Positions 58,216 to 64,000 of a stretch of DNA of 64,000 nt are shown piece by piece. The notes under the pieces were generated by a model. That model saw only the letters and a list, made by a program, of their open reading frames with translations, did not search any database and had not been told where the DNA came from. The stretch is from positions 24,910,622 through 24,974,621 of the forward strand of contig NC_133123.1 of NCBI RefSeq assembly GCF_033568475.1, given 5' to 3'. Source of the DNA: Henckelia pumila. Taxonomy: Eukaryota > Streptophyta > Magnoliopsida > Lamiales > Gesneriaceae. The first letter of the stretch is position 1. Each line of letters begins with the position of its first letter. Both the position numbers and the translations under genes were made by a program.

Positions 58216-59529
58216 TGTTGATAAGAGTCATTTTTCTACGTTTTATTGTTCGTTTTCTAGATGTTTTGCTTTAGTTTCTTGTGGTCTTGTTAGTGTTTTT
58301 CTAATTTTGTTTGCATTTAGTTTAATGTTGTGTATTTTGTCGACTCTTATTGATTTGTGGTTAATTTTGCAGGAAAACCAAGAAGAAAAATTATTTCCGG
58401 CTTCAGAAGGGGGTGCACTCGGTCTGCATAAAAGAGCAGACCGAGCGCTGGCTTAAAATGAGGAGGCAGTGAATTGAATTTTTTCGGGCGCTCGGTTGGT
58501 GGAAATGAGCAGACCGAGCGCCCGCGCGTTTTTGCAGTTAATTTTAATTCGGGAGTTTTAAAAGGAAAGGACTCGATGGGCAGTATATATAGCATTTTTC
58601 AGAATTTTTGAGGGTTGGAGAAAAACACGCAAACACGAGGAGGCGGCTTGGAAGATAGAAAGTTTCTTCTTCTCGTTGGGAGTTCTTCTTCTCCCCGATT
58701 TCTGAATATTTTTGTTGAAAACTTTTTAGTTTGAATTTTAGTATGAGTTGTAGTAGCTAAACTTTATTTTGTTGGAATCAAGGGGATCCGAACCCCGAAA
58801 CACTGTAGTGTGATTGAATCACCGGACGTATTGAGATTTGATTTATGTTTATAATTGATTTTATCATGTGTTTTCTCTATGTTGATGATTAGCTACCCTT
58901 AACATAGATTCATAAATTGTGAATTGCTGTCGAGAGATAGGTTCATAGTTAGGACGAATGATAAAATTCATGGACTTAAAATATGCATTGAGATATGGTA
59001 TTTAGTACATGTTGATAGCCATAGACCACTAGGTTGAAAGCTGTAGAATTCATAGAACGCAAAGCAATCGGTCGTGATAAATAGTTAGAGAGATTTAATT
59101 GTTTCACTGATTTGATTAGTTTGGCATAACCTTAAGAGAGAGTGTCAATGTTTCGGGAATTTCTGTCAAACTTATGCTCATAAATTGAGTTCCAATCGTC
59201 CAGTTCAATTAGGGAGAAGGTGAACCGAAATTCCAACAAAATCTTCTCAAATTGTTATTTTTCAGTCGTGAGAATTGTTCTCTTGGTTGTGAAATTTATA
59301 TTAATTTACATTGAGTCCTGAGCATTAAATGTTAGATAGAATCCAAAAATCAACTTTTCGATACTTTGTGTAGTTAAAAATTAAAGGAACAAATTATTAT
59401 TGTTTAGTCCCTGAGACGATACCCGTACTCAGTACATTTTATTATAACTTGAATCATGCACTTGCGATTATTTCGACTGGAACTGAGAGATTTTTATAGC
59501 AAATTTAAGTGTTAGTTTTCCGCCGATCA
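58216..59529 (+). repeat. LTR of an Athila-like element
   Basis: TGTTGATAAGAGTC...CCGCCGATCA, 1314 bp, with a purine tract on its left and a primer site on its right. It contains two GC-rich hairpins (58419-58446 and 58487-58523). No second LTR is in the window, so the limits rest on the flanking signals and TG/CA ends. Confidence 0.8.
58419..58523 (+). repeat. Paired GC-rich hairpins in the Athila-like LTR
   Basis: CTCGGTCTGC and GCAGACCGAG form a perfect 10 bp stem (loop 8). Then GGGCGCTCGGT and ACCGAGCGCCC form a perfect 11 bp stem (loop 15). Both share GAGCAGACCGAGCGC. Unknown role; sharply GC-rich against AT-rich surroundings. Confidence 0.8.
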
Positions 59530-59534
59530 AGTTT

Positions 59535-59551
59535 TTGGCATCGTTGTCGGG
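59535..59551 (+). other. Primer binding site of the Athila-like element
   Basis: TGGCATCGTTGTCGGGA resembles the Athila/Tat site TGGCGCCGTTGCCGGGGA, with differences mostly of the C-to-T or G-to-A kind. Confidence 0.8.
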
Positions 59552-59650
59552 AACTATTGAGATTTTAATTTGTTTTATTTGATTTTTCTCTATTACAATT
59601 TTAATCACTCTTTTCCATCTGTGAACTGCAGGATTCTCTTGCAGTGCATG

Positions 59651-59996
59651 TGTAATGGACTGGGCCTCTGCTTTGCCATCTCTCAGGCTCTGCTCTGGCC
59701 CAGCCACACTCATGGCCTTCTCCCCACCTGGATAGGGGAGTTTCATGCCCTTCCCAAGACTCGAACATGCACCACCAGGCTTTAAGTGCATATTCTTTCG
59801 GAGTCTTGGTACCATTGAGGAGATCTCCTCAATGGTACCAAGACTCCGAAAGAATATGCACTTAAAGCCTGGTGGTGCATGTTCGAGTCTTGGGAAGGGC
59901 ATGAAACTCCCCTATCCAGGTGGGGAGAAGGCCATGAGTGTGGCTGGGCCAGAGCAGAGCCTGAGAGATGGCAAAGTAGAGGCCCAGTCCATTACA
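59651..59996. mobile_element. 346 bp near-perfect palindromic insertion
   Basis: Two 173 bp arms meet between 59823 and 59824 with no spacer; I found one mismatch (CTGC versus CTAC). Ends are TGTAATGGACTGGG and CCCAGTCCATTACA. GCATG is present on both sides (59646-59650 and 59997-60001). The second GCATG holds the gag ATG. The arms carry no known protein. The same open frame reads through the centre on both strands, as the symmetry requires. A GTTCGAGTCTTGG stretch resembles a pol III B box. The family is unknown; TG/CA ends and a 5 bp duplication fit a retroviral-type integrase. Confidence 0.85.
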
Positions 59997-59998
59997 GC

Positions 59999-61528
59999 AT
60001 GCAACATTCACCAGAAGCAGAACTCGTGCCTTTTGATCCAGAAATTGAAAGAACTTTTCGCAGAAGAAGAAGACAACAAAAAGAAGCAATGTTAGACCAA
60101 GAACGATTACGTGGATTGGAAGAAGAAGAGAATCTTGCACCACCTATCTACAGATCCATGATGGATAGCGCTTTGCCATCCATCAAAAATGCCAGACCAA
60201 GCATCATCAGGCCAACAATAGCAGCAAACCAGTTTGAAATAAAGCCTGCTATTATTCAAATGATGCAAAACACAGTCCAGTTTGGTGGGATGACAATAGA
60301 TGATCCATATGCTCACCTGAAAAATTTTCTAGAAATCTGTGATACTTTTAAGATGCAGGGAGTTTCTGATGACGCTATTCGTTTGCGTTTATTCCCTTTT
60401 TCTTTAAGAGATAAAGCTAAAGCATGGCTAACCAATCTACCTACAGGGTCCATCACTACTTGGGATGATCTAGCAAAGGCCTTCCTCACTAAATACTTCC
60501 CACCGTCCAAATCAATGAAACTCAGAGCTGACATTACAACATTTGCTCAAGGTGAACAGGAAACACTCTATGAAGCATGAGAGCGTTACAAAGATCTACT
60601 AAGGAGATGCCCACATCACCAACTACCAAACGATCTTGTGGTACAAACTTTTTATTATGGTCTTCCTCACTCAAATCGTACCATGTTAGATGCAGCTGCA
60701 GGTGGAAATCTGTTATGAAAATCACTAGAGGACGGATATGAGTTAATTGAGGAGATGGCATCCAGTAGCTATCATCCTCAATTATAAAGGAATGCAGTCA
60801 GAAGACCCGCAGGAATGCATCAAGTTGATGCATTCACTTCAGTAGCCGCTCAGCTAGAGGTTATGAATAAGAGGATAGAAGAGCTAACTCTAGGACAGTC
60901 TGCGATGCGTATTCAAGAGGTGTGGTATGAGAAATGTGGTGCTGAACACTTCATGAAAGATTGTCAAACTGGCAATCCGTCATTTCAGCCAGATGGAGGA
61001 ATGGTAAACCATGTAGGAAATCAGAATCGCTCCAGGAATGATCCATTCTCCAACACCTATAATCCAGGGTGGAGAAAGCATCCAAATTTCTCATGGGGTG
61101 GACAGAACAATAAACCATATGGGAATCAGAACTACGGCAGACAGCCTCAAGAGGAGAAATCGAGTTTAGAGCAGATGATGCAGCAATTCATATCATCTAC
61201 TGAAACCCGGATGCAGAATCAAGATGCCTCGATAAAGAATCTGGAGAATCAGATAGGGCAATTGGCCAAAACAATGTCCAGCAAATATCAGGGTACCTTG
61301 CCGAGTGACACGGAGAAGAATCCAAAGGAGCAAGTAAAAGCAATTGAACTGAGGAGTGGAAAGACAGTAGAGCCTGCACCACAGATCGAGAAAGAGCCAG
61401 AATTGGCTACATCAGAAAAAATTTCAGGTAAGTCATCTATCCCAACACTTTCACCCACTTCACAAGCAAAAATTGTTGTGCCACCACCTTTTCCTGCAGC
61501 TCTGAAGAAGGCAAAACTAGATTCTTAG
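59999..61528 (+). pseudogene. gag of the Athila-like element (several stops)
   Basis: ATG 59999 (MQHSPEAELVPFDPE), then the gag domain (MTIDDPYAHLKNFLEICDTF, KAWLTNLPTGSITTWDDL), stops at 60578, near 60716 and 60785, then the open segment 60815-61528 with a degraded zinc knuckle and an Asn/Gln-rich, coiled-coil-like stretch. It ends at a TAG at 61526. Most stops could come from Trp or Gln codons by C-to-T or G-to-A change. Confidence 0.88.
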
Positions 61529-64000
61529 TTTGGAAAATTCCTGGAAGTATTCAAGAAATTGAATATTAATATTCCCTTTGCCGATGCACTAATGCAAATG
61601 CCAAGCTATGCGAAGTTCTTGAAGGAGATCCTCTCCAACAAGAGGAAACTGGAGGAGCATGCAATGATTAGTCTGACTGAGAATTGCTCAGCACTGGTGC
61701 AAAATAAAATCCCATTAAAGCAAAAAGATCCAGGGAGTTTCTCTATCCCTTGTGTTATTAATGATATTCAATTTCATAAAGCTTTATGTGATTTGGGTGC
61801 TAGTATAAATCTAATGCCTTACTCTGTATTTAGGAAACTGAGCTTGGGAGAACCAAAGTCCACCACAATGTCGTTATAACTGGCGGACAGGTCCATCAAA
61901 TAACCACGGGGGATAATCGAGGACGTGCTTGTAAAAGTGGACAAATTCATCTTTCCCATGGACTTCGTGGTGCTAGATATGGAAGAGAATTTGGACATGC
62001 CACTCATCTTGGGTAGACCTTTCCTGGCAACAGGAAATGCACTAATAGATGTCCAGAAGGGAGAGTTGCTGTTGAGAGTGGGAGAAGAGAAAATTTCGTT
62101 TGACGTTTTTAATGATTTAAAATTTTCTCAAAATAATGAAGAATGTTTTCAACTGGATATAGTGGACTCACTGTTATTTGATTATGTGCAGGATACTTTT
62201 CAGGAACCATTAGAAGTTGCACTTATATCTGAGCATGTGGACGATCTCAGTGGCGGAATTGAAGAGATGACTACATATTTGAATGACAACCAGTCATGGA
62301 GAAGAGGTGGAAAGTTTAAACTTGAAGACCTTGGTGACCGGAAGGATTTAGTCCTCCAAAAACCAAGCCTTGAGGAACCACCTACTGTGGAATTGAAACC
62401 ATTACCTGTCCATCTCAAATATGTGTTTTTAGGTGAGAATGATAAGTTACCTGTCATAATATCTTCTTCTTTGACAGGTGAGATGGAGGCCAGACTAATG
62501 AAGGTGCTCAAGAAACACAAGAGTTTGTTTGCCTAGAAAGTGGCGGATATCAAAGGAATCAATCCATCCATATGCATGCAAAAGATTTTAATGGAAGAGA
62601 GCATCAAACCATTGGTCCAACCACAAAGAAGATTGAATCCGAAAATGCAGGAAGTTGTAAAAGCTGAAACAATCAAACTTCTGGATGCAGGTATCATTTA
62701 TCCTATATCTGATAGCCCATGGGTGAGTTCGGTGCAATGTGTACCAAAGAAGGGGGGTACTGTCATACAAAATGAGAATAATGAACTGATATCCACTAGA
62801 ACAGTTACAGGTTGGAGTGTGTGCATAGACTATAGAAAACTAAATGACGCAACCCGTAAGGATCATTTTCCCCTCCCCTTCATTGATCAAATGCTAGAGA
62901 GACTGGCTGGGTATGAGTTTTACTATTTTTTAGATGGGCATTCAGGATACAATCAAATAGACATTGCACCTGAAGACGAGGATAAAACGACTTTCACTTG
63001 CCCATATGGTATGTTTGCCTATAGACGTATGCTTTTTGGGTTGTGTAACGCTCCTGCTACTTTTCAGAGGTGCATGACTGCCATTTTTCATGATATGGTC
63101 GAAATTTTTTTAGAAATTTTCATGGATGATTTCTCTATTTTCGATAAATCTTTTGATGCATGTCTGCATAACTTGAATTCTGTTTTAATGAGATGCGAGA
63201 AGACAAATTTGGTGCTGAACTGGGAGAAGTGACAATATCATGGTGACAGAAGGTATAGTATTGGGTCACCGAATTTCTGAGTAGGGGATCGAGGCGGATA
63301 GGGCCAAGGTGCACGTTATTCAAAATTTGCCTCCACCTACAACAGTCAAGGGAGTCAGAAGTTTCCTAGGCTATGCCGATTTCCATCGGCAGTTTATTAA
63401 GGATTTTTCAAAAATTGTCAAACCTCTTTCTTCTTTGCTAATGAAAGATGCCCCTTTTGACTTTGATTCAAATTGTTTAGAGGTCTTTGAAGTGTTGAGA
63501 GAAAGACTGGTGACTGCACCAATACTGGCATCACCGAACTGGGATCTCCCATTTGAGGTAATGTGCGATGCAAGTGACTCTGCTGTTGGCGCGGTGCTTG
63601 GACAATGAATAGACAAGGTATTCCGAACTATCTACTACGCTAGCAAGACTCTAAATGAAACTCAACTAAATTATGTCACCACTGAAAAAGAGTTGCTAGC
63701 TGTAGTATTTGCACTGGACAAATTTCATTCATACCTTGTGCTTTCCAAAATCACAGTATACACAGATCACTCTGCTATTAAGCACTTGTTGACGAAGAAA
63801 GATGCCAAACCTAGACTGATTAGATGGATCTTACTTTTGCAAGAATTTGATTTAGAGATCAGGGATAAGAAGGGTGTTGAAAATGTAGTAGCTGATCATC
63901 TGTCTAGATTAGAATGCATTACTGATGGTGCACAAACTGAAACAGAGGACATAGATGATTGGTTCCTTGATGAAAAACTTTTTGCCATAGAAAGTTCACC
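61529..64000 (+). pseudogene. Protease, RT and RNase H of the Athila-like element, cut by the window end
   Basis: Protease-like CDLGASINLMPYSVF (61784-61830), an acidic linker, RT (VCIDYRKLND; MDDFSIF as the active site) in 62540-63232, a frame disturbance near 63230, then RT thumb/connection and RNase H (VMCDASDSAVGAVLGQ at 63560; [19 protein letters not shown]). Stops at 61877, 61895, 62534, 63230, 63281 and 63606. Integrase would lie beyond the window. Confidence 0.88.

Noticed and set aside
59468..60143. Frames of about 100 codons on both strands reading through the palindrome
   Set aside because: They are identical by symmetry and match no family; treated as a by-product of the inverted repeat.

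Overview
The window is nuclear DNA from a flowering plant, very probably a eudicot. Three ordinary single-copy plant genes with GT-AG introns sit in an AT-rich background crowded with nested LTR retrotransposons. A short foldback family with GTGAGACGGTCTCAC-type ends is present in several copies. I associate such repeats with asterid/Lamiales genomes, but the genus cannot be fixed from this sequence.

Host genes, all on the + strand: an EIF1AD-like small nucleic-acid-binding protein (CDS 11972-13326, 4 coding exons, 171 aa), the plastid SufC-type ABC ATPase of Fe-S cluster assembly (14813-18014, 6 exons, 303 aa), and cytoplasmic glyoxalase II (26112-28727, 7 exons, 258 aa). I traced every exon join by hand and all keep frame.

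Mobile elements, left to right. (1) 183-9066: an intact Ty3/gypsy chromovirus-like element with 1.96 kb LTRs, one open gag-pol frame and target duplication AAATT. (2) 19375-25778: a Ty1/copia element with 280 bp LTRs, open but separate gag and pol frames, and target duplication TATGG. It lies inside the second copy of a 343 bp tandem duplication. (3) 28880-44604: an old, frameshifted gypsy element (target duplication TATTT). It contains a minus-strand copia (30323-35218, CGGAC), a 326 bp Helitron-type insertion in its right LTR (38390-38715) and a decayed relative of element 2 (38819-44499, AAGAC), also in that LTR. (4) 45903-56495: a minus-strand gypsy element with 2.87 kb LTRs (ATATC) whose gag and pol frames are separated by what looks like a real 203 nt intron. 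It landed in the coding tail of another element. (5) 56501 to the window end: Athila-like sequence with one LTR (58216-59529) flanked on both sides by internal-type DNA, followed by decayed gag, protease, RT and RNase H.

The most striking object is a 346 bp, almost perfect palindrome at 59651-59996. It has TGTAATGG...CCATTACA ends and a 5 bp target duplication (GCATG) that contains the gag start codon of the Athila-like element. Other points worth a look are the candidate intron between gag and protease of element 4, the repeated stem-loop leader of the copia pair, and a GC-rich 15-mer shared by the LTRs of two unrelated gypsy lineages. The window holds no bacterial, phage or CRISPR features and I recognised no tRNA or rRNA gene.
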